Positions 5,501-14,833 of a stretch of DNA of 16,977 bases are shown here, piece after piece. Source of the DNA: Hyphomonas sp. (GTDB lineage: Bacteria > Pseudomonadota > Alphaproteobacteria > Caulobacterales > Hyphomonadaceae); NCBI GenBank assembly GCA_024743015.1, contig JANSXJ010000036.1, positions 1 through 16,977 of the forward strand, given 5' to 3'. The notes beneath the pieces were generated by a model that saw only the letters and a list, made by a program, of their open reading frames with translations, was not told the origin of the DNA and made no database searches. Within the stretch, counting starts at the first letter, position 1; every line of letters starts with the position of its first letter. The position numbers and the translations under genes were made by a program.

Positions 5501-8197
5501 TTAAAGGAGTACCGGTTCCAAGCCTTCCTCATAGGGCCGCGCTCTTCTCAGCTTTTTCCGGCGCTCATTTGCAGCGTCGAAAAACCTCTTCAGTTCGTTA
5601 AAGTCACGACGGAGATGTTCTGGCTCGGGTAGTTCAGGCGGCAGGTCTTCCGCCGGGTCATGGCCCGAATAGTGAGAACAGCGCTTCATGCCCTCAAAGA
5701 TTGCCGGATAGTCGTTTTCGGGATCGATGCAGGCTTCTTCGAGGCGCTGCGTCATGATCTCCGGGCGAAAGCGCTGAACAACCCGATTGAACAGGATATC
5801 TTCAACGACGCGCTCCCATGTGTCCCGCATTTGCGTATAGAGGGCGACCACAGGCGAACGAAAATTTTCGTCGGTATGGTCGTATCCGGCATTGATCAAT
5901 GCCTGAAGGTCCTGGTCGATCTCCTGTAGCCGCTCAGGAACGCTTTTCATCTGACGCGGTTTGCGTGAGTCGTCAATAATACCAAACTGGTCATTGCCCA
6001 AACTGCTCATCCATTCGGTGTGACAGGCAATACGGGCGCGCCGAGTTTCCGTCCGCAGCATGTGGTGAAAAAGAATGTTGTGCGTGAACACAATGACCTG
6101 CCGCCCCTTCGCTGCCTCTTCGGCCAGCCGTTCGGCAACAGCCTGCATGCGCGTATGGTCCAGGGAAGAAACGGGATCATCGACAATGATCCCGTGATCG
6201 CGGCCGAGTTCCCCTAACTCGGCCAGAAAACAGGCGAGCGCCAAGGCACGCTGCTCCCCTTCGCTCAGCACGTCGCTGTTATTGGCAATGCGCTGCTGCG
6301 CGGTCAGGGCGACCTCGACGACGCTTTCGGCGGCATCGCCGCGATCCGCCAGATTGAGCGGAATATGTGTGAGCCGCAGCGTCTTCAACTCGTCATTTAA
6401 TGCGGTTTTGAGTGCGGGGGTGAGGATTTCGCGTCGCCGGTCGGTGATACGGCGGGTGATTGCCGTAAGCCGGCATTCACTGCGACATGTAACCAAGCGA
6501 TGGCGCTCTTCAAGCTTGTTCCGCCGTTCAGCAATGATTTCGATCTCTTCGCTCAGGCGCTTCTGGTCGGACAGTTCGGCGTGCCGTACCCTGAGCGCGG
6601 CGATCGCATTCTCGTCCCGCTCGACGTCTTTCAGTTCGGCTATTTCCTGCTCAAGGCGGACGATTTCATCATCAATAAGCTGCGTCGGGGAAGCGGGCAA
6701 AGGCTCCAGAGCGTCTAGCCCGTCATAGGTGTTGTCCCTTAGGATACGTTTGACCGTTTCCAGCCTTTCCCCGGCCTTTTCGATAAAGGCTGAGATAACG
6801 GTCGCGTTTTGCTTTGTGGCATCGCTCAAGGCCGCGTATCCGGCGAGCAGCGTGTCTACCTCACGTTTCCCTCTTAGGGCGAGTGCTAAAACCGTCCCTC
6901 GAAGATCCTCGAAGATGCGTGTGGCGGCGGCGCTTTCTTCTGCTGCGCGTCCTGCAATGTAGCCATCGAACGCTGTCATACGCTGAACGGCTTGCTCATC
7001 CAAATCCTGCTGGCACAGTACGCAAATACCACCGGTGGCAAGCTGTGGCGGCTCCTTATCGGCAAAGACGGACGTTGCGAAATCGCGCGCATATAACAGC
7101 ATCTGCCGCCAGACTTCCGATCCCAGTTCGGGAATCGGCTGATCGCGAAACATGTCTCTTGCCGCCGCTTCGGCAGCCGTCGCTTTCGTTTGCGCGTCCT
7201 GCTGTTTATTGCGGGTATCTAGAATGGCGAGATCGCCAATATTATTGGCGGCTTTTGAGACTTCTTCTTTGATCGTTTCAAGGGCTTGTTTCGCGGTAGT
7301 CCGCAGCCGCATCAAGGCCGCCGGATCATTGGTAAGCGTTTCGGCTACGCGCTCGAGTCCAGCCTGTTTTTCTTCCGTCCATGTCCCGAGCGTACGCAAC
7401 TCCTGTTCGCTTGGAAGCTGGTCGAGAGCGGTCGCTGTAACGAGCTTGGCAATAGCCGCGTAAACGGTCGTTCCTTCGGTATATCCGGTTGGCAAAGGCG
7501 TGTTGACAGCGGCATTTACCGCCGCCTCCCGCTCTCTGAATCCTTGATCGAGGGCGCGGCACCCAAGCCCGAGCTTGTTCAACAGGTCGAGTTCATATGG
7601 CAGAAACTCGATCTTCCGTTCCTTGTCTACATAGACTCTGGCGCTCGCCGTGTCGAAAACAGAAATACGGGCCAGTTCTGCCGGGGCCTCCGCATCACCC
7701 GCCCAAATCCTGTCCTGCCTTGGCTGATCATCATCTCCGATGCGGAATGCCACTGCGATCTCAGGCGGTTCGCCCTGGTTCTCGTCATAAACATTGCCGC
7801 GGAGTTCGCCGGGACTCAGTGAACGGCACAACTGTTTCGTGATACGGCAGTACCCGCTCTTTCCGGAAGCATTGGCGCCGTAGATAAGTGTGACGCCGTT
7901 AACGGCGAAACGCAGCGGGGGCTGGTCGCCGGCAAGACGATCAACACGTTGAATAGGGCCGAGTGAGGCGAGTACGGTTTTTGGCTGATTGCTCGCCGCC
8001 TCGCTTAAATGTTCTGCTGCAAGGGGGATCGGCGCCGGCACGTTGTCAACAGGCAACCCGGCAGAATTCTCGATCTGAAGCCGCAATCCCGAGAGGTCAT
8101 CTTCTGTTAGTTCGCCGGATTGGGCGAGCCGGCGCAAGGCATCCTGCTGCCATTCGGGCCGGTTGGCCGTCCATTGAAGCAATTGTTCAAATGCCAT
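5501..8197 (-). CDS. RloC/PrrC-like AAA ATPase with zinc-hook candidate
   Basis: This 898-residue ATPase is of the AAA_13/RloC-PrrC type. Counting from the ATG at 8197: Walker A GANASGKS (107-114), an interrupted coiled coil, a CVLC zinc-hook candidate (392-395) mid-coil, more coiled coil (about 505-600), ABC signature LSEGEQ (644-649), Walker B with D-loop VDDPVSSLDH (672-681) and switch histidine in VFTHN (H706). RloC proteins couple such a Rad50-like core to a C-terminal anticodon nuclease with an Arg-Glu-His triad. Here an R-x3-E pattern (R809, E813) is followed 29 residues later by H842, similar in spacing to PrrC, but I cannot confirm homology of this end. The start is set by GGGGAG (8205-8210), 7 bases before the ATG; an in-frame TTG at 8236 lacks such support. 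It follows the SbcC-like gene after 98 bases. Confidence 0.8.
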   Translation of the reverse strand: MAFEQLLQWTANRPEWQQDALRRLAQSGELTEDDLSGLRLQIENSAGLPVDNVPAPIPLAAEHLSEAASNQPKTVLASLGPIQRVDRLAGDQPPLRFAVNGVTLIYGANASGKSGYCRITKQLCRSLSPGELRGNVYDENQGEPPEIAVAFRIGDDDQPRQDRIWAGDAEAPAELARISVFDTASARVYVDKERKIEFLPYELDLLNKLGLGCRALDQGFREREAAVNAAVNTPLPTGYTEGTTVYAAIAKLVTATALDQLPSEQELRTLGTWTEEKQAGLERVAETLTNDPAALMRLRTTAKQALETIKEEVSKAANNIGDLAILDTRNKQQDAQTKATAAEAAARDMFRDQPIPELGSEVWRQMLLYARDFATSVFADKEPPQLATGGICVLCQQDLDEQAVQRMTAFDGYIAGRAAEESAAATRIFEDLRGTVLALALRGKREVDTLLAGYAALSDATKQNATVISAFIEKAGERLETVKRILRDNTYDGLDALEPLPASPTQLIDDEIVRLEQEIAELKDVERDENAIAALRVRHAELSDQKRLSEEIEIIAERRNKLEERHRLVTCRSECRLTAITRRITDRRREILTPALKTALNDELKTLRLTHIPLNLADRGDAAESVVEVALTAQQRIANNSDVLSEGEQRALALACFLAELGELGRDHGIIVDDPVSSLDHTRMQAVAERLAEEAAKGRQVIVFTHNILFHHMLRTETRRARIACHTEWMSSLGNDQFGIIDDSRKPRQMKSVPERLQEIDQDLQALINAGYDHTDENFRSPVVALYTQMRDTWERVVEDILFNRVVQRFRPEIMTQRLEEACIDPENDYPAIFEGMKRCSHYSGHDPAEDLPPELPEPEHLRRDFNELKRFFDAANERRKKLRRARPYEEGLEPVLL

Positions 8198-8295
8198 CGG
8201 TTCGCTCCCCATGTGCGGTGCATAATTCGACGACAAAAATCAGGCCTGGGGCAATGGCTGAAGTAGTCTTCATGACTCAATACCCCCCTTTATGA
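8198..8295. other. Gap between the SbcC-like and RloC-like genes
   Basis: This is the only sizeable gap in the minus-strand cluster. It holds small palindromes: ATGATCAT (8292-8299, overlapping the upstream stop), TGAAG-TAGT-CTTCA (8259-8272) and CAGGCCTG (8241-8248). No convincing minus-strand promoter or U-tract terminator is seen, so partial read-through from the operon is possible, with the repeats perhaps tuning it. Confidence 0.4.
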
Positions 8296-11004
8296 TCATG
8301 CCGATACCAGTTCTTCGCTGCTTCCGGGCTGCAACGACAACTGGCGGCCACCAAGCTCTTCGAACAGTTGCTCCCTGCACGTAAAAATAACTACCTGGAC
8401 GTTCCGGGCCGCCATATTGAGGATGTCGAACATGCGGCTCATCCGCCGGTCGTCCGAAAACACAAGCGCATCATCGAGTATCACTGTCGCCGGATGACCC
8501 TGTTCGACCAGCATTTCCGCAAAGGCGAGCCGGATCAGAACGGCGATCTGTTCCTGGGTTCCCATGCTGAGATGATGAAAGGCTTCCTCGTAGCCCGCCT
8601 CCCTGACCACGCCGACGATGTGCAGGTTTTCGTCGATCGTGATTTCCGCGCCCGGAAACAGGAGCTGCAAATACGGCCGGACGCGCTTGAGTACCGGCGA
8701 TAGATACCGTTCCTTGGCGTCCTGCTCGGCAGCACGCAACGTTGACAGCAAGAGGCTGAGAACTTGCACCTCGCGCGCTGAGCGGCGACGTTCTTCCTCG
8801 CTGAATTCCAGCTCACGCGCTTTTTGCTGAATGGCCTCATCAAGGCCGGCGCCTTCCAGCGCTTCCACATGCGACCGGAGCCCGGCTATCTTCTCCTTGA
8901 GATTACCGCGCTTTTCGCGCCTGTCCTGTATGGCCTTGTCAAGACGGGCGATGCGGGCCTCCAGTTGCGGGATTGTCTCGTCCGTGCGCTGCACCTCCAG
9001 ATTGGCGACGGCCGATCCCTGCTCAGACAATTCGGCCTGCGCGGCATCTATCCTTGCCTGAAGCTCATCGTCAGAAAATGCCTTTTCGGCGTCCGCAAGC
9101 TGACTCCGGCGCTTTTCCAACCCCTCCTTGCCGTCGTCATACCGCGCCTTGACGGTGCCAAGTTCGGTTTGGAGCCGGCTTAAAAGGGTCTCCGGACCGC
9201 CAAGCGCAGCCCGCGCGCTATTTACAGCGCTGCGCGCCTCGTCGGCATGCTCTACCGTGTCCCGCAATGCGGTTTCGGCTGCGGCCTGCGCCGGCAGCTT
9301 CTCAATGCCGAGTTCGACCATCTCCCGCGTCAGGAGTTGCCGCAGGCCATCGGTATAGTCGGAAAGCGCCTGCGCGCCGGCGCCATGATCGTCCGTGGCC
9401 GGGGCATGCAGTTCTGCCTCCTGACGGGCAAGCTCCGCCGTCTGCAAGAGCTTCAAGCGCCGGGTGTACTGATCCTCGGCATCATTGACGGTCTTGATGC
9501 CGCCCGCCTGCAACGCCTCCCTCAGCGCGGCCCTTGCGTCCCGCTGCTGATCGAGCAATTTGTCCCGGTCCTTGATAGCTGGCTCGACCGTGATCCGGCC
9601 GCGGTCGGGAATCGCAATCGTCACCGGCTCAACGGCCTGAACCGAAGGCTGCTCGGCCGTCAGCGCCTGACCGTCAATTTCGATGCCCGACAGACCTTCC
9701 GGGGCCATATCGAAAACGATGCGGGTAGCGGCAGCGCTCAGGCGGCTTTCGATAGTCTCCAGCCCCTTCGCGGCGCTGCGTATCGCTCCAACAACTTCGT
9801 CTGTAGCCAGGATGGCAGCAGCACCCTGCTGGGCCTCGCGCTGACGCTTCTCGGCGGCCTGTGCTTTGGCGCTGCGGCTCTCCAACTCTCGAATCCGGGT
9901 CTGCCGCTTTACTGCGTCCAGTAAGCGACGTTGCCGCGAAACGACTTCATCCGCCTCAGTGACCGCCACCTCGGCTTCGCGCGCACCGGCGCGCAACGCA
10001 TCAAGTTGCGACCGGGCGTCCTTTTCCTGCTGGCGTACCTCCGCCAGCCGTTGCCCGGCCTGTTCAACGGCTTTTTTTTCCACAGCAATGGTTTCTTTGA
10101 GGCCGGCACGTTCCGTTTGCGCTTTCTCGACTTGATCAAGATTGCGTTTTTTCAGTTCCAGGTCACTGGCGGCGGCCGCGATGCGCGCTTCCAGCTCGGC
10201 CAGTTGTCCGCGCCTTTTGCGCGCTTCCGTCAGTTCCGCCTGGTCGGCATGATCGCGGTCACCGGTAGACAAGCGCACCAGCGTATCCTGCGCTTCTTCA
10301 AGGTCATCAAGCGTGTTGGCAAGCTCCTGCCGCCGCGTGCGCAGGCCCTCAAGCTCGCTTTGCAAAGCGTCCGTTTTCTCAATGAGGTCTTTGTATGCGC
10401 CCCGCGGCTTGCCGTTGCTTGTGACCAGCTCGCCAAGCTGTTTGTCGATCGCCTGCGGCAAAGCTCGCCCACGGCGGCCACCGAGAACAGTGCCGACTTC
10501 GGATTCCAGGGCGCTGTGCAGGTTTGATCGGGCACTTTCGGGAAGATCGAGCGCGCCGAAGGACTGCCCTTGCTGTACCCAGAGGACATTCCACATGCCG
10601 AGCGTTTCAGCTTTAGCACCGGTCTTGCCGGGCTCGTCAAAGCCGAGCAGGCCGCGCAGCATGTCCTCGGCGGCATCGCCTTCAAGCGTGCGCCCGTCTG
10701 GACATGACAGGCGGGCATAGGGCTTTTTTACAAACCGCTTGGTCACCCGGTAGACGCCGTCATCAAGCTCGAACGCCAGTTCGACAACCGGCCCGGCCTG
10801 GTTGCGGTCATTCTGCAAGGCGACGATGGGCTGCGCCTTTGAGCTGTACTTTTCGAACAGGGCCGCGCGCAGGGCATCGAGAAGGGTTGATTTGCCCATC
10901 TCATTGGGACCGACGACGACATTCAGGCCGTCCTCAATGCCGTCGAGCCGCGTCGGCGCCGTAAATTTCTTGAACTGGTTGACGGCAAGGGATCGCAGTT
11001 TCAT
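8296..11004 (-). CDS. SbcC/Rad50-like (YhaN-type) SMC ATPase without zinc hook
   Basis: This is a 902-residue SMC-family ATPase. The N-terminus has Walker A GPNEMGKST (32-40) and a Q-loop region WVQQGQSF (142-149). Long charged coiled coils cover roughly residues 190-420 and 485-770. The C-terminal lobe has the signature-like LSMGTQEQ (812-819, in place of LSGGQ), Walker B VILDD (841-845) and a SDD D-loop (850-852). Between the coils, where SbcC and Rad50 carry a CxxC zinc hook, no CxxC exists; instead a beta-rich segment (about 426-478) rich in V, I, P and G is found, which fits YhaN-like relatives better than classical SbcC. It presumably partners the SbcD-like phosphoesterase just upstream, whose stop overlaps its start by 4 bases (ATGA); AGGCGG precedes the ATG. 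The expected role is ATP-controlled DNA-end or structure-specific nuclease action on invading DNA. Confidence 0.88.
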   Translation of the reverse strand: MKLRSLAVNQFKKFTAPTRLDGIEDGLNVVVGPNEMGKSTLLDALRAALFEKYSSKAQPIVALQNDRNQAGPVVELAFELDDGVYRVTKRFVKKPYARLSCPDGRTLEGDAAEDMLRGLLGFDEPGKTGAKAETLGMWNVLWVQQGQSFGALDLPESARSNLHSALESEVGTVLGGRRGRALPQAIDKQLGELVTSNGKPRGAYKDLIEKTDALQSELEGLRTRRQELANTLDDLEEAQDTLVRLSTGDRDHADQAELTEARKRRGQLAELEARIAAAASDLELKKRNLDQVEKAQTERAGLKETIAVEKKAVEQAGQRLAEVRQQEKDARSQLDALRAGAREAEVAVTEADEVVSRQRRLLDAVKRQTRIRELESRSAKAQAAEKRQREAQQGAAAILATDEVVGAIRSAAKGLETIESRLSAAATRIVFDMAPEGLSGIEIDGQALTAEQPSVQAVEPVTIAIPDRGRITVEPAIKDRDKLLDQQRDARAALREALQAGGIKTVNDAEDQYTRRLKLLQTAELARQEAELHAPATDDHGAGAQALSDYTDGLRQLLTREMVELGIEKLPAQAAAETALRDTVEHADEARSAVNSARAALGGPETLLSRLQTELGTVKARYDDGKEGLEKRRSQLADAEKAFSDDELQARIDAAQAELSEQGSAVANLEVQRTDETIPQLEARIARLDKAIQDRREKRGNLKEKIAGLRSHVEALEGAGLDEAIQQKARELEFSEEERRRSAREVQVLSLLLSTLRAAEQDAKERYLSPVLKRVRPYLQLLFPGAEITIDENLHIVGVVREAGYEEAFHHLSMGTQEQIAVLIRLAFAEMLVEQGHPATVILDDALVFSDDRRMSRMFDILNMAARNVQVVIFTCREQLFEELGGRQLSLQPGSSEELVSA

Positions 11005-12152
11005 CGCTGCACCGCCTGTAGCTTCATGTGTTCGATATAAAGCCGTTGCAGGGCTTCGGCGGCGATGCCGCGCTCGGCATCACCGCCCTGCTCGGTCAAT
11101 CTTTTGAGTTCGTCGGCGGCAGTGCGGACAAACCCGCCGCGATCAATCTGATCAAGGTCTTCTGGCGTGGGGCGCGGGAACAGGCGCCGGTCGTCAACGC
11201 GCATAAAACAGAACGCCGCTGAAACGCCGTCAACGATCTGCTCCTGGAAATACTGGCGATCCTCCAGGGACAGCGCGCCCTCGACGGCTAGATGAATCAG
11301 CACGCGGTCAAGGTCGGCAGCGGTGCCCCGCAGCTTTTCAGCGAGATGATCGATATCAGCCCGGCTGCCGATCTGCTCTTGATGGCGCTCCCAAGTGTAG
11401 TGTCCGGTTGGCAGCGGCATGACCGCAGGCGCCGCTCCCGGCCCCTCGATTTCAACGAGAAGGGCCTGACCGCCGTCGATCACATCAAAGGCGTCTGTTT
11501 CCGGCGTGCCGCTATACCAGCAGCGGTCATTGATTTTTTTCTGCCCGTGCCAGTCGCCAAGGGCGAGATAGGACAGGCCGGCCCGCGCGGGGCGGTCCGG
11601 AGCGATATAGTTGGGGACATCCTTGTCGTCGGAGCCGAAGCCGGTGATGGTGCCGTGGGCAAGCCCTACGCGCATCAGACCGTCAGGCAGGTCTGCGTCA
11701 TCCATATAAGCGGTCGGGTCTTCCAGCATACGGCGATGGTGCAGCGGCGCCGGCAACAGCGCGAATGAATCGTCCTCAAAGATCGCCGGCTCCGGCGCCG
11801 TATGAATACGCACGTTAGCGGGCAGCCCCTTGCGCCGAAGCTGATCCCAAAGTCCGTTCGGCCGGAAGTGATCGTGATTGCCTGGCATCAGGTGCCAGTG
11901 CACGCCGACAAAATTGCGCATCCGCTCAAGGGGCTGATTGAGGGAGCGCGGCGACAGGGCTTCCATGTCATAGACATCGCCGGCGACCAGTATGTGCCGG
12001 GCACCCTTCTCCCCGGCAAGCTCGCCAAGACGGGTTAATGCCCGCAGACGCGCGTCCTGAAGAAGCCCCATTGTCGCATCATCGACAAAGCGGAAGACCT
12101 TCCCGATCTGCCAGTCCGACGTATGTATCAGGCGCAGCGTCATCCCGTTCAT
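11001..12152 (-). CDS. SbcD/Mre11-like metallophosphoesterase (DNA nuclease)
   Basis: This 383-residue calcineurin-like phosphoesterase is of the SbcD/Mre11/YhaO type. Motifs in order: motif I D13-W-Q15 (SDWQIG), motif II GDVYD (58-62), motif III GNHDH (91-95), motif IV AHG (H166), motif V GDWH (199-202). These ligands bind two metal ions, usually Mn, for DNA phosphodiester cleavage. The first motif is normally D-x-H; here H is Q. The rest of the set is intact, so the enzyme is probably active, perhaps with altered metal use. The C-terminal third (about 250-383) is helical, likely the interface to the SbcC-like ATPase next in the operon. The ATG at 12152 overlaps the Res stop (ATGA), with AAGGA 5 bases upstream; a second ATG at 12143 is possible. 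Confidence 0.88.
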   Translation of the reverse strand: MNGMTLRLIHTSDWQIGKVFRFVDDATMGLLQDARLRALTRLGELAGEKGARHILVAGDVYDMEALSPRSLNQPLERMRNFVGVHWHLMPGNHDHFRPNGLWDQLRRKGLPANVRIHTAPEPAIFEDDSFALLPAPLHHRRMLEDPTAYMDDADLPDGLMRVGLAHGTITGFGSDDKDVPNYIAPDRPARAGLSYLALGDWHGQKKINDRCWYSGTPETDAFDVIDGGQALLVEIEGPGAAPAVMPLPTGHYTWERHQEQIGSRADIDHLAEKLRGTAADLDRVLIHLAVEGALSLEDRQYFQEQIVDGVSAAFCFMRVDDRRLFPRPTPEDLDQIDRGGFVRTAADELKRLTEQGGDAERGIAAEALQRLYIEHMKLQAVQR

Positions 12153-14833
12153 CCATCCTTGTACTGCCGAAAATTCGCCGCAAGGTCGGCAAAGGATTTG
12201 GGGCTGTAGCTGCCAAAGCTTTCTTCGTCCACGAACACGAAGTCATAGGTCACATCGGACTGCACCCGGTTGATGTCCTCGCACCACTGTTTGAGGCGCG
12301 CAGTCTTCAGGGGAACATCCAGGTCTTCCTGCCCCTTGGTCTCGACGATGACAATATACTTGTCATCCAGCTTGACGAGGAAATCAGGGTAGTAGTTCGA
12401 GATGTTACCGTCGGCGTTGACGTAGTCGAGCTTGAAATGGACCGCGAGGTAGTTCTTCGCGTAGGACACCACATCCGGGCAACTTTCCAGGAAGCTGGCG
12501 AACTGAAGCTCAAGATGGCTGTCGCCGATGACACGGTTGAACACGCTTTTTTTCGGGATGAGATAGCCCTGGTCCTTCACAACGAAAGGCCGCGTCTGGC
12601 GCAGCTTGATCGTGTCACGGATTTCAGCATTGCCCTTGTCGCGCACGGTCAGGGCGTTGATCGCCTTCTTGAAGGTCTCGATCAGGGTCTTGGTGGCCGC
12701 CAGTTCCGATAGGTTGCGCAGCGTGTTGGGATGTTCAAGATCGACGGCCTTGTCGAACAGCTCCGACTGAACGAATGACTTGATCTTGCCGAAGAGCACA
12801 TCATAGCCGCTGACCAGCCGCAGTTCCTTCATCACGGTCTGGGCAAAATAGCCGAGGACACTCCGGTAGTCGGCTGCGCCCGCCGTATCGAGGATCGTCG
12901 TGTGCGTCACCTCGCCGGTGGTAATGTCCTTGAAGACGATTTCGCGCTGCTCTTCCTCACTGAATTGCCGGCAGGGCACGCGCTGATGCTCCATGGCGCT
13001 GATGTCCAGATCGGCAAGGTTCTTGTACTCACGGTAGATGCGCGGGGTAAGCACCGGTATCTCAATATCCAGCGCCTCGATGTCCTTCTTGTCGTTCTCA
13101 TTGTCGATCTCGACGACAAGCGGCGTCTTCGGCTTGGTGCCTTCGCCCATGGCGGCGCGTTCAAGCTCCACGCCCTCGGCCTGGATCGATTCCACAAAAT
13201 CCATGAACGCATCCGTGCCGACGACGCTGACATATTCCTCCAGGCCGCCGGGATACATCTTGCGCAGGCCGCGCCCCAGCGTCTGTTCGGGGAGGATATT
13301 GCTCTTGGCTGAATAAGCGCGCAGGCCGACAATGGTGGTGACATTGCGCACGTCCCAGCCTTCCTTGAGCATCAGCACCGAAACGATCGCCTTGTAGGGG
13401 CTGTCCGGTTCATCGATCCTGTTGGACAGCTCGCGCAGCTTGTCCAGCTCTTCCTTCGCCTTGCCGGTCTGCGCCTCGGAAATTTCACCATTATTCTTGG
13501 TGTGGATGACCAAAACCGCGTCTTTCAGGTCCGGGTATCGTCCCTCCAGATATTCGGCCACGTCGTCGCAATTCTTGGTGTCGTCGGTCATGACGAACAA
13601 GATGGATTTCTTGCCGAGCTTTTCATGCTCGGCATACGCCTTGCGCCACTCGATTACGCCGAGATCGATATAGTCGGCATATTTCTCCGTGTATTTGGCG
13701 CTCTGGCGTTCGGACAGTTTGGCCCGGCTGGCGGCATCGGGCAGGACCGGGTGTTTGACAACATTCTGCGAAATCGCCTCAACCAGCGGATAGTCGGACA
13801 CGGTCTGTACAAAAATGGAGCCGTTGTTGTGCTTCGGCGTGGCCGTCACATCTACCTGTAGCGCAAGCTCACCGCCCTTTTGCAAAAGCCGGTTGTGGAT
13901 GTCCTCGATAGATTTGAACCAGGCCAGCTTGGAATCATGGATGTGGTGGGCTTCGTCGTTGAGCACCATCAGCTCGTCGATGTCGCGCACGATCATGCCG
14001 AGGTCCACGCTCGAATCCGTGGTAGCCCCTGTCGGACGCCTGCCGAAGAAGTAGTCCATCGTGTTCTCGTCATCGGGCGACGGCGGAATATCGTCGCCCG
14101 AATAGACACGGTGGATGTTGGTCAGAAAGATGTTGCCTGTGGGATGCGTGACGCGCACGTCGTCCTGCTTGTGTAGCGTGAGTTGAAAATCGTCCCGCCA
14201 GTTCCGCCCGTCGAATCCGTTGTCAGGGAGGACGGGATCGTCGAAGAAGATGCGCAGCCCCTGGAAGTCGTGATAGATGCGATCCAGCACGATGATGTTC
14301 GGGGCAATTACGAGGAAGTTGCGCGAAAGCGCGGAGTCCGGCTCGTAGAGCTTGTGAAAGAAGCTCCACGTCAGCGCGAGACTCATCACCTTGGTCTTGC
14401 CGGTGCCGGTCGCCATCTTGAGGACGAAACGCCGCCAGGTTTCGTCGAACATGCCGGCGGACACAGCGCCCGAGCTGTCAAAGCGCATCAGGTCGAACTT
14501 GTCCTTCACCCCGACGACATCATAGAGGTACATGATCGTCTCCAGCGCCTCACGCTGGGCGAAGAAATACTGAAATTCCGCCATCGTGCCGTCGGCCTGC
14601 GGCAGCAGGTGCGGCTGCTTGAACCACCAGTTCAGCAGGCTCTTGCTGGTATCGCACACGCCGACATAGCCGCCGTCGCGAAACTCCTTGACCTTCTTGC
14701 GGAGCTGGGCCACCAGCGGCGGCATGAGCTTGTCCATGCCGGTTTCGCGCAGCGCCTCGTCCGCCGGGAACCAGCGTATCGCAGGATCGAGGATCGCGTG
14801 CGGTGAATCGGGAAAGTCCGGGTGCAGCGCCAT
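12149..14833 (-). CDS. res: Type III restriction enzyme Res subunit (helicase-nuclease)
   Basis: This 894-residue protein has the type III Res architecture. An SF2 helicase core shows Walker A ATGTGKT (141-147), DEAH box D293-H296 (LNDEAHHIHD), motif III TAT (330-332, VTATPKH) and motif VI QTLGRGLRK (517-525). The C-terminal nuclease domain shows PD-(D/E)xK residues D817 (YYPDFLV), E831 and K833 (VETKG), with E775 as a possible upstream helix glutamate. In complex with Mod it would translocate or diffuse along unmodified DNA and cut near recognition sites. EcoP15I Res is about 970 residues, so the length is normal. The start is firm: the Mod stop and this ATG share a base (TGATG), with GGAGGGA upstream. 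It ends overlapping the SbcD-like gene by 4 bases. All catalytic motifs are intact. Confidence 0.93.
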   Translation of the reverse strand: MALHPDFPDSPHAILDPAIRWFPADEALRETGMDKLMPPLVAQLRKKVKEFRDGGYVGVCDTSKSLLNWWFKQPHLLPQADGTMAEFQYFFAQREALETIMYLYDVVGVKDKFDLMRFDSSGAVSAGMFDETWRRFVLKMATGTGKTKVMSLALTWSFFHKLYEPDSALSRNFLVIAPNIIVLDRIYHDFQGLRIFFDDPVLPDNGFDGRNWRDDFQLTLHKQDDVRVTHPTGNIFLTNIHRVYSGDDIPPSPDDENTMDYFFGRRPTGATTDSSVDLGMIVRDIDELMVLNDEAHHIHDSKLAWFKSIEDIHNRLLQKGGELALQVDVTATPKHNNGSIFVQTVSDYPLVEAISQNVVKHPVLPDAASRAKLSERQSAKYTEKYADYIDLGVIEWRKAYAEHEKLGKKSILFVMTDDTKNCDDVAEYLEGRYPDLKDAVLVIHTKNNGEISEAQTGKAKEELDKLRELSNRIDEPDSPYKAIVSVLMLKEGWDVRNVTTIVGLRAYSAKSNILPEQTLGRGLRKMYPGGLEEYVSVVGTDAFMDFVESIQAEGVELERAAMGEGTKPKTPLVVEIDNENDKKDIEALDIEIPVLTPRIYREYKNLADLDISAMEHQRVPCRQFSEEEQREIVFKDITTGEVTHTTILDTAGAADYRSVLGYFAQTVMKELRLVSGYDVLFGKIKSFVQSELFDKAVDLEHPNTLRNLSELAATKTLIETFKKAINALTVRDKGNAEIRDTIKLRQTRPFVVKDQGYLIPKKSVFNRVIGDSHLELQFASFLESCPDVVSYAKNYLAVHFKLDYVNADGNISNYYPDFLVKLDDKYIVIVETKGQEDLDVPLKTARLKQWCEDINRVQSDVTYDFVFVDEESFGSYSPKSFADLAANFRQYKDG

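Noticed and set aside
8198..8236. TTG at 8236 as start of the RloC-like protein (13 extra residues).
   Set aside because: The ATG at 8197 has GGGGAG at 7-base spacing; the TTG has none, and the extra residues contain no conserved motif.
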